Positions 27,120-36,251 of a stretch of DNA of 64,000 nucleotides are shown here, piece by piece. The number at the start of each line of letters is the position of its first letter. The first letter of the stretch is position 1. A model generated the notes under the pieces. The model saw only the letters and a program-made list of their open reading frames with translations, ran no database searches and had not been told where the DNA came from. This DNA comes from JBCCFC01 sp965213595. GTDB lineage: Bacteria; Chloroflexota; Anaerolineae; Caldilineales; Caldilineaceae. Position numbers and translations under genes: made by a program. The DNA is taken from positions 1,550,001-1,614,000 of the forward strand of contig CBDBZO010000006.1 in the NCBI GenBank assembly GCA_965213595.1, given 5' to 3'.

Positions 27120-28070
27120 TCACCCCACCAGCCGCACCAAATCCAGCACCGGCCCGTGCACGCACGCCCGCGTCCACCCCCCGCGCGACAGCGGCACGAC
27201 GCAGGCCAGACACGCCCCCACGCCACAGGCCAAGTCCGCCTGCACCAGCCCCTGCGCAAAGCCCTCCTCCAGGAAAAATCGCCGCGCTTGAATCGCCTCC
27301 GCCAGCGGTCGATACACCTCCATCGGCAGCGCCGCACAGAGCTGATCCCCCCACGCCAGCGACGTCTCCACCTGCCCCATCCACTCTTCGTCAGAAACCA
27401 GGTGCAGCTCCACCGCCAGCGGCAGCCGCCCCCGCAGCCATGCACCAATGTTCAGCGCCTCCCCCCTCGCGTCTTTACCCGTCAAGACAGAGTCATCCGC
27501 CGACAGCTCCCTCCCCCGCCGGGGGAGGGCTGGGGAGGGGTTCCGCACCACCAGCGTCACCCGACCGCCATCGTCCAGCCGTTCATCGACCAGCGCCAGC
27601 AGCGGCGCGATGCCTTCTGCTCGTGCTGCTGTATCCGCCAGCAGCAGCAGATTGCGGCTCCCCGGTCGCAGCGCAAAGCCGTTGCCCAATGGACCCAGCA
27701 GGTTGATCGCCGCGCCCGGCTGCAGCCGCCGCAGCCACGCGTCCGCCGGGTGTAAACTCTTCGGCAGCAGCAGTGACCACGTCTCGTGCTCACTCTCCTG
27801 CACCGCCAGCCGCACGCCCGTCAGCCACAGCGGTCGCCGCAGCGGAAAGCTCCACTGCTGCATCCGTTCGCTATCGGCCTTTAGCGCTCCCTCGTCCAGC
27901 GCCCCACAGCGCGCCAGCACGTAGCGCCCCGCTACCGGTCCCGTCAGCGAGCCCGCCGGCACGCGCATGTGCAGCCCCGTGCCGCCCGGCAGCGGCTTGC
28001 CGGTTGCTTCAACAACGGCGGTCAGCGTTCCGTCGCGGTGGCGGCTGGGGGAGAGGTCTTGGATGGACAT
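27120..28070 (-). CDS. PyrK-like flavin/[2Fe-2S] electron-transfer subunit
   Basis: The 316-residue protein has a ferredoxin-reductase-type FAD domain (LTGPVAGRYVLARC, LLGPLGNGFALRPG), an NAD domain (NLLLLADTAARAEGIAPLLAL) and a C-terminal [2Fe-2S] site: DLACGVGACLACVVPL then WTRACVHGPVLDL. This is the order in PyrK, the dihydroorotate dehydrogenase electron-transfer subunit. No pyrD is nearby, so a role in another redox pair is possible. Residues ~174-197 (NPSPALPRRGRELS and the following) are encoded by a GC-rich palindrome typical of intergenic repeats, inserted in frame in a loop after the NAD-domain strand. Confidence 0.82.
   Translation of the reverse strand: MSIQDLSPSRHRDGTLTAVVEATGKPLPGGTGLHMRVPAGSLTGPVAGRYVLARCGALDEGALKADSERMQQWSFPLRRPLWLTGVRLAVQESEHETWSLLLPKSLHPADAWLRRLQPGAAINLLGPLGNGFALRPGSRNLLLLADTAARAEGIAPLLALVDERLDDGGRVTLVVRNPSPALPRRGRELSADDSVLTGKDARGEALNIGAWLRGRLPLAVELHLVSDEEWMGQVETSLAWGDQLCAALPMEVYRPLAEAIQARRFFLEEGFAQGLVQADLACGVGACLACVVPLSRGGWTRACVHGPVLDLVRLVG
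27506..27545. repeat. GC-rich palindrome inside the PyrK-like gene
   Basis: CTCCCTCCCCCGCC is mirrored by GGGGGAGGG with further CCCAGCCC-type complement. It is the same class as the intergenic palindromes at 28131-28221 and 61600-61790 and keeps the reading frame open. Confidence 0.65.
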
Positions 28071-28130
28071 TGGCGGGTGGCGGGTGGTGGGTAGGTCTCG
28101 GAATGGGGGAAATTTGCGTTGGTGGGATAT

Positions 28131-28221
28131 CCGACCCCACCCCCTCAGCGCTGGTTCTTGACCAACGATGCCTCGGAAGTCCCCTCCCCGCGCGCGGGGA
28201 GGGGGTTGGGGGTGGGGTCGG
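28131..28221. repeat. GC-rich intergenic palindrome
   Basis: The outer arms are CCGACCCCACCCCC and GGGGGTGGGGTCGG, with an inner perfect CCCCTCCCCGCGCGCGGGGA-type palindrome. It is the main feature of the 334-bp gap between the divergent PyrK-like and DUF58 genes. No gene is visible there. Confidence 0.75.
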
Positions 28222-28404
28222 GCGAGCCGACCCTGGCTGATCGTCTTCCGCCGAATCTTGCCAAAAATTTGGGACGCCCCCTATAGCAACGCTACTTGCA
28301 TTCGCTATCAAACGGCGATAAAGTTAGCTTTCGTGTTTCATGAGTTTAGATAGCCCATTCTGACACGCCACGCGCTGCCTTACAAATTCGTTGTCAAGCC
28401 AATC

Positions 28405-29894
28405 ATGAACCCGCTCCCCACCATCGCTGCTGCCCTCAACGCCCGTCTCGACCGCCTTTGGAATCACGGCCTGCCCGATCACGCACACATCGTCTGTGCC
28501 GTGCGCTGGCCGCTCGTCGTGCTCGTGCTGCTGCTCATTAACCAGCTGCTCGCCCCGCACCCGGCCTGGATCACGCTCATCCTCGTCATCGCCGGCCTCT
28601 ACGGTGTGGGCTGGCTCTGGGTGCGACAGCTCGCGCGCGGCCTCGCCCTCGCGCGCACCCGCGAAGGCAGCGTCCTCGTCGCGGGCGACGTGCTTACCGA
28701 AAATTTTACCCTTCACAACCACGGCCCCGTGCCCCTGCTCTGGGCCGAGCTGCGCGACGCTTCGACCCTGCCCGGCTACACGGCCAGCCGCGTCGTCGCC
28801 TGTGCCGGCAGCAGCCGCACCACCTGGAGCGCCCAGGCCACCTGCCGCACCCGCGGCCTCTACCGACTCGGCCCCCACGCCCTGCACAGCGCCGATCCCT
28901 TCGCGCTCTTTACGCTCACCCTCGCCCCGCCCGCCGATCAGGCCGCATCGCAAACGCTCGCCATCTATCCGCGCGTCGCCGCCCTGCCCCCGCTCGATTG
29001 CCCATTGGCCGCGAGCGCGGGGCCCAGCGCCAAACGCGCCCCTGGCAGGGCGATCGCCGCGCCCCCTCCGTCCGCGACCACCGCCCCAGCGACGGCCTGC
29101 GCCACATCCACTGGCGGCACAGCGCCCGCCACCGCCGCCTCATGGTCACCGAAACCGAAATCGACACGGGCCGCGACCTGTGGATCGCCCTCGATTTGAA
29201 CGCGGCGCAGCACAGCAGCAGCGGGGAAATTAGCACGCTCGAAACCAGCATTGTCGCCGCCGCCAGCCTCGCCGCCGATCTGCTCAACCGCGGCGCGCGC
29301 CACCGCGTCGGCCTGCTCACCGCGCTCGATATGCTGCCGCCCCAGGCCGGCCCCGGCCACCTCTGGCGCATCCTCGGTGCGCTCGCCGCCGCCCATTCGG
29401 TCGATGTCTCGCTGAGTCAGCTTCTCCACAGCCACCGGCGCACCCTGGGCCGCAGCCTCGTCGCCATCACGGCTTTGCCATCAAACACCGCAGCAGAAAA
29501 TTTGGATGATTTTGTCCCGGCGTGGGTCGAGGCCCTGGTCGCCCTGCGCGTCGCGGGGACGGCCAGCAGCGTCCTTCTCGTCACCCCCCCGCCCCCCGCT
29601 GGCGGGGCCCGCGACGCTGCTCCTGCACCCGCCGCTCCCGCTGCCAACGGGGCGCCCGCCCACTCGGCTGGGCCGGCCACCCGTTCGACCGTCGCCAGCG
29701 ATTCGTCGTCAACCATTCCTGCGCAGGCCAACGCCCTGCGCGATCTGCTGCTGCGCCACGGCATCCCCCTGCAAGCCCTCCCCGCCGACGCCGAGCTGCC
29801 GCCCGTGCTCACCCACCGCCGCACGCGCACCGTTCTGCGCAGCACGCCCAGCGGCGGCGTCATCGCCCGCCAGATCGAGGAGGAAGTCGGATGA
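28405..29894 (+). pseudogene. DUF58 domain protein, interrupted by a single -1 frameshift near 29000
   Basis: The first part (from 28405) has two transmembrane helices (WPLVVLVLLLINQLLAPH, ITLILVIAGLYGVGWLWV) and a beta domain ending LPPLDCP. The second part continues in another frame as IGRERGAQRQ, then VRDHRPSDGLRHIHWRHSAR and LMVTETE, the DUF58 signature. The switch lies in TGCCCATT at 28999-29006, as if one C were missing. The two halves together make a normal DUF58 protein (~495 residues), usually found with MoxR and a TgpA-type transglutaminase, which follows here with an ATGA overlap. It could be a true mutation, a sequencing error or, less likely, recoding. Confidence 0.82.
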
Positions 29895-32533
29895 GCGAGC
29901 GTCTGCTAAACTGGCTCTGGCGCGGCACGCAGTGGCTGCTGCGCCGCGTGCAGCCCACGCGCGGCTGGCTCGTCTTCGTGCTCTGCCTGCTGCTGGCGCT
30001 GCTCCCCGCCCTCGGCGGCGCCGCCCGCTGGCGCGACGCCGCCCGCGGCCTCTGGCTCGTTGGCCCAACAGCCGTCGCCGCCGTCTGGCTGCTGCCCACT
30101 CGCGCGCGGGGGCGAACCGCTGCCGGGCCACGCCTGCTCGCCGTCGCCTGGCTGGCGCTGCTTGGCTTTGCTGGCGTGGCGCAGGTGTTGGTCGGCTGGC
30201 TGCCCAGCCCGCTTGCCCTCGCGCGCACCGTCCGGGCGGGGGCGTGGACAGCGCTTGCTCAAGCCACTGCCGCCGATTGGCTCGCCCTGGGCACGCGCCT
30301 CTCACTCTGGTGGCAAGGCGTCCAAAGCGGCGATGCCACCCAAGACCCGTGGATCGTCGCCGCCTGGATTGGGCTTGCGCTGTGGCTGGCCTCTGCCCTC
30401 AGCGCTTGGCTGGTAAAAAGGCCGTTTTCTCGTTCCCACGCAGAGCGTGGGAATGCAGCCCGGACGCTCCGCGTCCCCCCGCCATCAACGAATCAACTTG
30501 GCCTCGGCGCCGGGCGCGAGTCGGCGGACGTTGGGGACGGTGCGGGCGTGCCGGATGTCTCTTCGTCGGCCACGCGACAACGCGGAGCGTCGGGTAGGCA
30601 TCCCCGCGCAGAGCATGGGGACGAGCAGGATGAGCCGTCCGGCTTGCTCGCCGCCCTGCCGCTGCTCGCCCTCACCGTTGCCCTCTACCTCTACGGCGAC
30701 GGTTCGCGCACGCTTCTTGTCACCGCGCTCGCCCTCGCGCTCGCCCTCCACGCCGCGCTCGACCAGCGCCGGCGCTGGCGCGCGTGGGAAAGTCAGGGCT
30801 GGCCCCACAGCAGCGGTCTCGGCCTGGACCGCACCGCCGCCGCCGCCGCCGTTGCCACGCCGCTGCTCGTGCTGGCGCTCGTCGTGCCCAACCTGCGCGT
30901 GCCGCCGATTGCCTCGCGCTACTTCCAGCTCACCGAGCCGCTGCGCGCGCCCGTTGTAGAATTGAGCGAGCGCGTCTTCCCCGATTTGCAGCGCTCGTAC
31001 GGGCTGGGCGGCAGCGGCGTGGGCGGCCTGCCCAACGCCTTTTTAATCGACGGCGCGCCCAACCTGCGCGACCGCGAAGTCCTGCGCATTCGCACGGATG
31101 AAACGGTGCTCGAACCGGTGGGCGCGCCCGATGAATTGGGCATGGCGAGCGTGCCGCCGCTGGGCCACTACCTGCGCGGCGGCACGCTTGCCGTCTATAC
31201 CGGTCGCGGCTGGGGAAATCCCGCCAGCCGCTCGCGCGAGCGGCTGGCGGGCGACGCCACGTTGATTGCAGACGCGCTGCCCGCCGGGCGACGGCTGCTC
31301 ACGCAGAACATCGTCCTGCAAATCGATGCGCGCGTGCTCTACGCCGCGCCGGAGCCGGTCGCCGCCTCGATTGGCTACGAGGTGGACTGGCGTGCGCAAG
31401 GCGTTGCCGAGAATGCGGCCGCCCTGGGCGACCTCGTGACGCTGCGCCCCAACCAGCCGGGGCAGGCGCGCAGCTACACCGTCATCTCCGCCATTCCCGA
31501 TGTGGATGCGGCGGATTTGGTCGACGTGCCGCCGTGGAACGTGGAGGAGCTGCCGACAGCGCTGGCCGTGCATTTGGAACTGCCGCCGGAAATCACCGAC
31601 CGCACGCGCCGGCTCGCCAGCGAAATCACTCAGGGGCTGGCGACGCCCTACGAGCAGGCGCTGGCGATTGAGCAATATCTGCGCCGCTACACTTACGATT
31701 TGGACGTGCCGCAGCCGCCCGAAAATGTCGAAATCGCCGACTATTTTCTCTTTGACCTGGAGCGCGGCTACTGCGACTATTATGCCACGGCCTTTGCCGT
31801 GCTCGCGCGGCTCAACGGGCTGCCCACCCGCTTTGCCACGGGCTTTGCCGTCGGCACGTGGAATCCCGATTTGGAGGCGCGCGTCGTGACGGAGGCCGAA
31901 GCGCACTCGTGGCCGGAAGTTTACTTCCCAGCCTACGGCTGGATTGCCTTTGAGCCGACGGCGGGCCGCCCCGAGCTGGCGCGCGTGGACACGACGCCGG
32001 AGCAGCAGGCGGGGCAGCTCGATCCCGTGGAGCCGACGGCCTTTGAGCCGCTGCCGCCGCCGCGCGAGCCGTGGTGGGCGCGCTGGCGCGACAGGGTGGC
32101 AACGGTGAATTGGAACTGGCAAATGCTGATCTGGCTGCTGCCGCTGGCGGGGCTGGCGTGGGGCGCGGTTGTGCTGCTCAATCGACGCGTTCCCGGCTGG
32201 TGGGTGCTGGGCCAGACGCTTGTGCGCTCGCCGCGCTGGTGGGGCGTTCTGCGCGCGCGTGACCCGTGGACGGGACTGCTGCGCTGGGGTCGCGTGGTCG
32301 GCCGCCCGCTGCGCGCCGAGGAGACGGTGCTCGAATACGGCGCGGGGCTGGCCGAGCACGTGCGGGCGACGGAGCCGATGGAGCGCGGTCGCCACGCCTC
32401 GCAGGCGCTGCGCACGCTGAGCCGCGAAATCAGCGACAGCCGCTACGCCACAGCAGATCGGCGCGACGAAGCGGCGGCGCGGGCCGCGGACGACTGGTCG
32501 CGGCTGCGGTCGCGGCTGGGGCGGGGAATGTGA
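29891..32533 (+). CDS. TgpA-type transmembrane transglutaminase-like protein
   Basis: The start ATG overlaps the DUF58 stop (ATGA). The 880-residue product has an N-terminal multi-helix membrane part (DUF3488-like). A periplasmic transglutaminase core follows with Cys in RGYCDYYATAFAVLARL, His in AEAHSWPEVYFPAYGW and acid in IAFEPT. It ends with another membrane helix (MLIWLLPLAGLAWGAVVLL) and a DUF4129-like cytoplasmic tail. It probably acts as a periplasmic protease or transglutaminase with DUF58 and an ATPase. Residues ~180-245, between membrane helices, are encoded by a 197-bp palindromic repeat (30429-30625) inserted in frame and look unlike the rest (FSRSHAERGNAARTLRV). Confidence 0.9.
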   Translation: MSERLLNWLWRGTQWLLRRVQPTRGWLVFVLCLLLALLPALGGAARWRDAARGLWLVGPTAVAAVWLLPTRARGRTAAGPRLLAVAWLALLGFAGVAQVLVGWLPSPLALARTVRAGAWTALAQATAADWLALGTRLSLWWQGVQSGDATQDPWIVAAWIGLALWLASALSAWLVKRPFSRSHAERGNAARTLRVPPPSTNQLGLGAGRESADVGDGAGVPDVSSSATRQRGASGRHPRAEHGDEQDEPSGLLAALPLLALTVALYLYGDGSRTLLVTALALALALHAALDQRRRWRAWESQGWPHSSGLGLDRTAAAAAVATPLLVLALVVPNLRVPPIASRYFQLTEPLRAPVVELSERVFPDLQRSYGLGGSGVGGLPNAFLIDGAPNLRDREVLRIRTDETVLEPVGAPDELGMASVPPLGHYLRGGTLAVYTGRGWGNPASRSRERLAGDATLIADALPAGRRLLTQNIVLQIDARVLYAAPEPVAASIGYEVDWRAQGVAENAAALGDLVTLRPNQPGQARSYTVISAIPDVDAADLVDVPPWNVEELPTALAVHLELPPEITDRTRRLASEITQGLATPYEQALAIEQYLRRYTYDLDVPQPPENVEIADYFLFDLERGYCDYYATAFAVLARLNGLPTRFATGFAVGTWNPDLEARVVTEAEAHSWPEVYFPAYGWIAFEPTAGRPELARVDTTPEQQAGQLDPVEPTAFEPLPPPREPWWARWRDRVATVNWNWQMLIWLLPLAGLAWGAVVLLNRRVPGWWVLGQTLVRSPRWWGVLRARDPWTGLLRWGRVVGRPLRAEETVLEYGAGLAEHVRATEPMERGRHASQALRTLSREISDSRYATADRRDEAAARAADDWSRLRSRLGRGM
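30429..30625. repeat. 197-bp palindromic repeat inserted in frame in the tgpA-like gene
   Basis: The left arm begins CTCGTTCCCACGCAGAGCG and ends GGACGCTCCGCGTC (30429-30475). The right arm is its complement, starting near 30579 and ending CATGGGGACGAG (30625), with about three quarters of 47 positions matching and smaller palindromes nested in each arm. It contributes ~66 residues without stop codons. Confidence 0.75.
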
Positions 32534-32577
32534 TAGAATAGGGAATAGCGACGATTGGTTTGGAAAGGAGCAAAACG

Positions 32578-32919
32578 ATGGCTTTACCAACGGTGCGGGA
32601 AGAGGATGTGCTAAACGAACTGCGGCAACTGGATGAGGCGCGCTGGTTCGAGGTAGTCGATTTTATTGGCTATTTGCGCGAGCGCGCGGTCGAGATGAAT
32701 GGGAATGGGACGGGTGAAGTAGAGCCGGAGGAAACGAAGCAGGAGGGAGGCAGGCAAGAGGAAGAAAAGCAGCAGCAAAAAAAGCCTTACACTGCACGGG
32801 ATTTGCTGAATAGCGGGCTCGTTGGTCTATGGAAGGATCGGGACGATATTGGGGATACGCTGGAGTTTGCCAGAAAACTTCGTCGCCAAGCGGAGACTAG
32901 ACCACACATTTGGGAGTAA
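32578..32919 (+). CDS. VapB-type antitoxin (DUF2281-like)
   Basis: The 113-residue protein starts at the ATG at 32578 after AAAGGAGC. Its N-terminal EEDVLNELRQLDEARWFEVVDFIGYL resembles DUF2281/antitoxin helices, a charged low-complexity linker (EEKQQQKKP) follows, and the C-terminal TARDLLNSGLVGLWKDR is typical of antitoxin tails that fit the toxin groove. The PIN toxin gene starts 3 bp after its stop, the standard toxin-antitoxin order. It would neutralise the toxin and probably autoregulate the pair. Confidence 0.82.
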   Translation: MALPTVREEDVLNELRQLDEARWFEVVDFIGYLRERAVEMNGNGTGEVEPEETKQEGGRQEEEKQQQKKPYTARDLLNSGLVGLWKDRDDIGDTLEFARKLRRQAETRPHIWE

Positions 32920-32921
32920 CC

Positions 32922-33311
32922 GTGTTGCTAATTGATAGCGATGTGCTGATCGACTCAATGCGTTTCTACGCACCAGCGGTCGAATGGTTCAAAGCGATTG
33001 CAGAAAATGAAACGGAAATTGGGCTACCCGGCCTTGTGGCAATGGAGCTGATTCAAGGCTGTGAGAATCAGCGGGCACAACGACTTGTGCAAAAGCGACT
33101 TGCGGGAATGCCCCTTTTCTGGCCAACCCAAGCGGACTGTGCACGCGCTTACGAGAGCTTCTCCGACTACTGGCTGAGCCACAGCCTCGGTTTCATTGAT
33201 GCACTGATTGCGCAAACGGCGGTTGGCGCGAATCTCACAATAGCCACGTTTAACGTGAAGCACTACCGAGTTATTGAGAATTTGCGTACCGTGCAGCCCT
33301 ACGAGCGGTAA
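32922..33311 (+). CDS. vapC: VapC-type PIN domain toxin
   Basis: The 129-residue product starts at the GTG at 32922, with GGGAG 5 nt upstream and 2 bp after the antitoxin stop. PIN acidic residues are visible in LLIDSDVLID (first Asp), VAMELIQGC (Glu), QADCARAYE and the late GFIDALIAQTA (Asp), ending TFNVKHY. VapC toxins are Mg2+-dependent RNases acting on tRNA or rRNA in the cytoplasm. The specific target cannot be inferred. A TTG further upstream is possible but would overlap the antitoxin. Confidence 0.9.
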   Translation: MLLIDSDVLIDSMRFYAPAVEWFKAIAENETEIGLPGLVAMELIQGCENQRAQRLVQKRLAGMPLFWPTQADCARAYESFSDYWLSHSLGFIDALIAQTAVGANLTIATFNVKHYRVIENLRTVQPYER

Positions 33312-33433
33312 TTTACAAATAGAGCGAGCTGAGGAGTAGACACGCGCCCAAAGGTCACTCGGTGTCGGATCAACCGCGCGTCATTTGATATGCCCCGTTC
33401 GCACGAGGGCGTGCTCACTCCGCTGCTGTTGGA

Positions 33434-33874
33434 TCAGCGCCCCCTCGGCATCCCCTCGACCCGCTGCTTGAGCCGACCCAGCCCTTCCGTCAACATCCGC
33501 CGCTGCCGAGCGCCCAGCAGCGTCATCCCCACCGCCAACGGGCCGTGGTACGTTTTGCGCAAGGTCAGCTTGCAGCCGCCGACTTCGTCCTCGAAGCGCG
33601 CCGTGGCGACGACGCTCAGCCCCGGCACGTTGTTTTCCCACACCAGCAGATCATCCAGCACGCTCATGCGTACGATGGCTTCACCCGCCGTCGTCGCGCC
33701 GAGGACGTTGCGCGTCTCGATGGCGAAGCGCGCATTTTCGTCCCACGGCTCGCCGTCGACCCAGCGCGCGCCGAGCACGCCGGGATACCAGTCGCGCCAG
33801 CGGGTGATATCGCTAAAGGCGCGGAAGACCGCGGGGCTGGCGGCGTGGATGTAAACGTCGGCTTGGGTGCTCAT
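33434..33874 (-). CDS. SRPBCC family protein (polyketide cyclase/dehydrase-like)
   Basis: The 146-residue protein shows the START/SRPBCC pattern: VYIHAASPAVFRAFSDITRWRDWYPGV at the start, VWENNVPGLSVVATARFEDE in the middle and a long C-terminal helix GMTLLGARQRRMLTEGLGRL. The fold binds a hydrophobic ligand; no catalytic residue can be assigned. The ATG at 33874 overlaps the stop of the upstream secreted-protein gene by 4 bp (ATGA), so the two are translationally coupled. Confidence 0.82.
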   Translation of the reverse strand: MSTQADVYIHAASPAVFRAFSDITRWRDWYPGVLGARWVDGEPWDENARFAIETRNVLGATTAGEAIVRMSVLDDLLVWENNVPGLSVVATARFEDEVGGCKLTLRKTYHGPLAVGMTLLGARQRRMLTEGLGRLKQRVEGMPRGR

Positions 33875-34989
33875 GGCTTGGGGAAAGCGTCCGCAGCGGC
33901 TGTGGACACGACGCCGCTCTCTTGATTCAAACCAAAGAAACCTACCACAACGGGGCGGCTTAAGGTGCTCAACCGTTCGACGCGCAGCGTGTGGTTGCCC
34001 GGCTCGAAGCCAACCACCTCTACATAACCAGCGTGAATGCCCTGCGCATTCCACAGGGTGGATGTGTCGCCGCGCCAAACTTCTTGGTCGTCAAAATAAA
34101 CGCTGGCCCAGCCGTTGAAGGGCGGGCCGCGAAACTGCACGCCAACCGCGGCTGCCGTTTCGTCGATTGCCGCTTCGATCCAGTCTCCATCCGCCCACAG
34201 CACGCGGTTCAAGCCAAAGGGCAAGCTGCGCTCGCTCGCGGTAATCTCGATAGGCGCTGACTGCGGCTGGTTTTGCTGATTGGCATGGATGATCAAGTCG
34301 GGTGGCGTCTCAAAAAAGCGGGCGTCGCTGCCGTAAACGTTGACCGTGAGTGGCTCCTCATCCAGAACCAGCGACGTCGGCAGTGGTGTCGCCTCGCAGC
34401 CACGCGGTAGGGGTTCCGCCTCCCCCGTTGCTTCGCTGACGGCTGGGCAGATGGGCCACGGCTGTTCGCTTAAATTTCGCGCGCGCAACCCAAACGAGCA
34501 GCCATCCTCCACTGACTCCAGCAGCAGCACCCCCTCCTCGACCCGCCACGTGTACTGCCCAACCGCTTCCTTGCAGTAGGGATCGTTGAACAGGGAAAGC
34601 TGATCCCCCTCAATCGTATAGGAGGCCAGGCTGCGCCAGCCCGTTACATCATAGTAAATGTGCAGGACGCCCCGATCAAACTGGAGCGTCCACGTGCCGC
34701 CGATGGGTCGGTAGTCGGCACAGCGGCGACAGAGCCACCACTGAGGTGGAGACTCCACAAATTTGGCGTAGGTGCCGTCCAGCGGCGTGCGCACCGCGCT
34801 GGGCAGCGGCGTGCTGTAGGCGACGGGCGTTGCCGAAACAAGCGGCGTCCACGTAGCGGTTGCCTGCTGAACGACAGATTCACTAAACGCCTCCGCTCGG
34901 CTGCTGGTGGCGGTTCCCCAGAGGAGGGTAACGAGGCAGAAGGCGAGCAAAGCGAGCAAGTAGGAAAATCTACGGTTTTTGGCTGACAT
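33871..34989 (-). CDS. secreted protein of unknown function
   Basis: Starting at the ATG at 34989 (GGGGAG upstream), the product is 372 residues. The signal peptide is LLALLAFCLVTLLWGTATSSRAEA, followed by a Ser/Thr/Pro-rich stretch. A lipocalin-like beta region with DGTYAKFVESPPQWWLCRRC and GGTWTLQFDRGVLHIYYDV contains several cysteines (CRRC, CKEA, GCSF). The C-terminal half looks like a carbohydrate-binding or PA14-like beta-sandwich (VYFDDQEVWRGDTSTLWN, VGFEPGNHTLRVE). No enzyme motif is recognised. It is coupled to the downstream SRPBCC gene. Confidence 0.75.
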   Translation of the reverse strand: MSAKNRRFSYLLALLAFCLVTLLWGTATSSRAEAFSESVVQQATATWTPLVSATPVAYSTPLPSAVRTPLDGTYAKFVESPPQWWLCRRCADYRPIGGTWTLQFDRGVLHIYYDVTGWRSLASYTIEGDQLSLFNDPYCKEAVGQYTWRVEEGVLLLESVEDGCSFGLRARNLSEQPWPICPAVSEATGEAEPLPRGCEATPLPTSLVLDEEPLTVNVYGSDARFFETPPDLIIHANQQNQPQSAPIEITASERSLPFGLNRVLWADGDWIEAAIDETAAAVGVQFRGPPFNGWASVYFDDQEVWRGDTSTLWNAQGIHAGYVEVVGFEPGNHTLRVERLSTLSRPVVVGFFGLNQESGVVSTAAADAFPKP

Positions 34990-35201
34990 TAGCCTGCTCC
35001 CCAATGGTTGTGACCGGATGACCTTAGGCTAATCCAAGACTATAAATATACCACGGCTGATTGTGATGGAGGTGCGTTGCACTTTCCCAAGTGCGACGCA
35101 CCGTAGGCTGTGTAGGCCGCACAAGAGAGAGAGTCGACCGTGCGACGCACCTTCTGAGATTCTCTCATGAAAGTCAAGGGGGAGAAGCTTAAAGATTTGG
35201 G

Positions 35202-36215
35202 TCAGCGCGAGCCAGTCGCCGCGCGGGCCGGGTCAAAATCTTGTTCGGAAGAAAAGACGGCCCAGGCCCAGTGCAAAATCTTGCGCGCGGCAGCAACCAG
35301 TGCTTTTTTCTTGGGTTTACCGCGCGAAACGAGGCGTTGGTAGAAATCGCGCAAGGCGTTGTGGCCGCGCACGCCGCCGAGGGCACACAGATAAAGACGC
35401 GCCCTAAGTTGACCATCGCCTTTCTTGGAGATGGCTGGGTCGCCGCGCACCGAGCTGCCGCTTTGTCGAATCTGCGAATCGAGACCGACAAAGGCAGTCA
35501 GCTTCTTCTTGTTGCCCTGCCCGTTGGTCAGCGCCTCAAAGCGGTAGAGCAGCACGAGCAGCGGCAGGACGGTCTTGGGGCCGATGCCGTGGATGGCCAG
35601 CAATTGGCGCTTGCGCTTCTTCAAGTCGGGATGGCGTCGCACGTGCGCGTTGACCTGCTTTTCGAGCGCCGCGCGCTGGTCTTGCAAAAGGTTGATAGTC
35701 TGCTCGATGTCGGCGACCACCAGCGGCGACATGTCGGGCTTGTCCTGGGCGATGTCGAGGCGATTCTCCTCCATGCGGATGAGCTTGTCCAGCTCGTCCA
35801 ACCGCCGTAGCAGGTAGTCCAGTTCGCGCACTTCTTCGGCGAGTAAGGCTTGGGCGGGTGGTTGCATGCGGGCGCCGTACTCGGCCAACATGCGCGCATC
35901 CACGGGGTCGGTCTTGACCCGGTAGCCCGCCCCCTTGGCCCACTGATGTAGCTTCCACGGGTCGGGCTTGCTCACCAGCCAGCCCTGGGCGTAGGCGTAA
36001 AGCGCCAGCCCCAACTCGTAGCCACTGGTCGGCTCGAGCACCAAGTGGACTTGCTCGGCCCCTTGCTCGGCGCGTTGCCTCTCAACGGCCTGGCCGAAGG
36101 CTTCGTATCCTTCAGCTTGATTGGGGTACTTGCCCAGATTGAGGCTGCGGTCAGCCCAATACGCACCGTCAAAGCTGCTTTTGGCGATGTCGGCGGCTAC
36201 ATACAAAATTCGCAT
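35202..36215 (-). CDS. IS110-family DEDD recombinase
   Basis: The 337-residue protein has the RuvC-like N-terminal domain with the DEDD tetrad in VAADIAKSS (Asp9), LVLEPTSGYE (Glu61) and KTDPVDARMLA (Asp103, Asp106). A coiled-coil spans residues ~125-200. The C-terminal Tnp_20 domain contains AIHGIGPKT and the nucleophile-serine region IRQSGSSVRG (~250-258) followed by ISKKGDGQLRARLY. All catalytic residues are present and the length is normal. Members form a tetramer guided by a non-coding RNA from the same element. The ATG at 36215 follows GGAAGAGGGCT. Confidence 0.95.
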   Translation of the reverse strand: MRILYVAADIAKSSFDGAYWADRSLNLGKYPNQAEGYEAFGQAVERQRAEQGAEQVHLVLEPTSGYELGLALYAYAQGWLVSKPDPWKLHQWAKGAGYRVKTDPVDARMLAEYGARMQPPAQALLAEEVRELDYLLRRLDELDKLIRMEENRLDIAQDKPDMSPLVVADIEQTINLLQDQRAALEKQVNAHVRRHPDLKKRKRQLLAIHGIGPKTVLPLLVLLYRFEALTNGQGNKKKLTAFVGLDSQIRQSGSSVRGDPAISKKGDGQLRARLYLCALGGVRGHNALRDFYQRLVSRGKPKKKALVAAARKILHWAWAVFSSEQDFDPARAATGSR

Positions 36216-36251
36216 AGCCCTCTTCCTTTCTAGGCAGACGCCTCTTGGCTG

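Noticed and set aside
32578..33311. Toxin-antitoxin pair as part of a larger defence island
   Set aside because: Neighbours are an envelope transglutaminase and an SRPBCC protein; no other defence gene is near.
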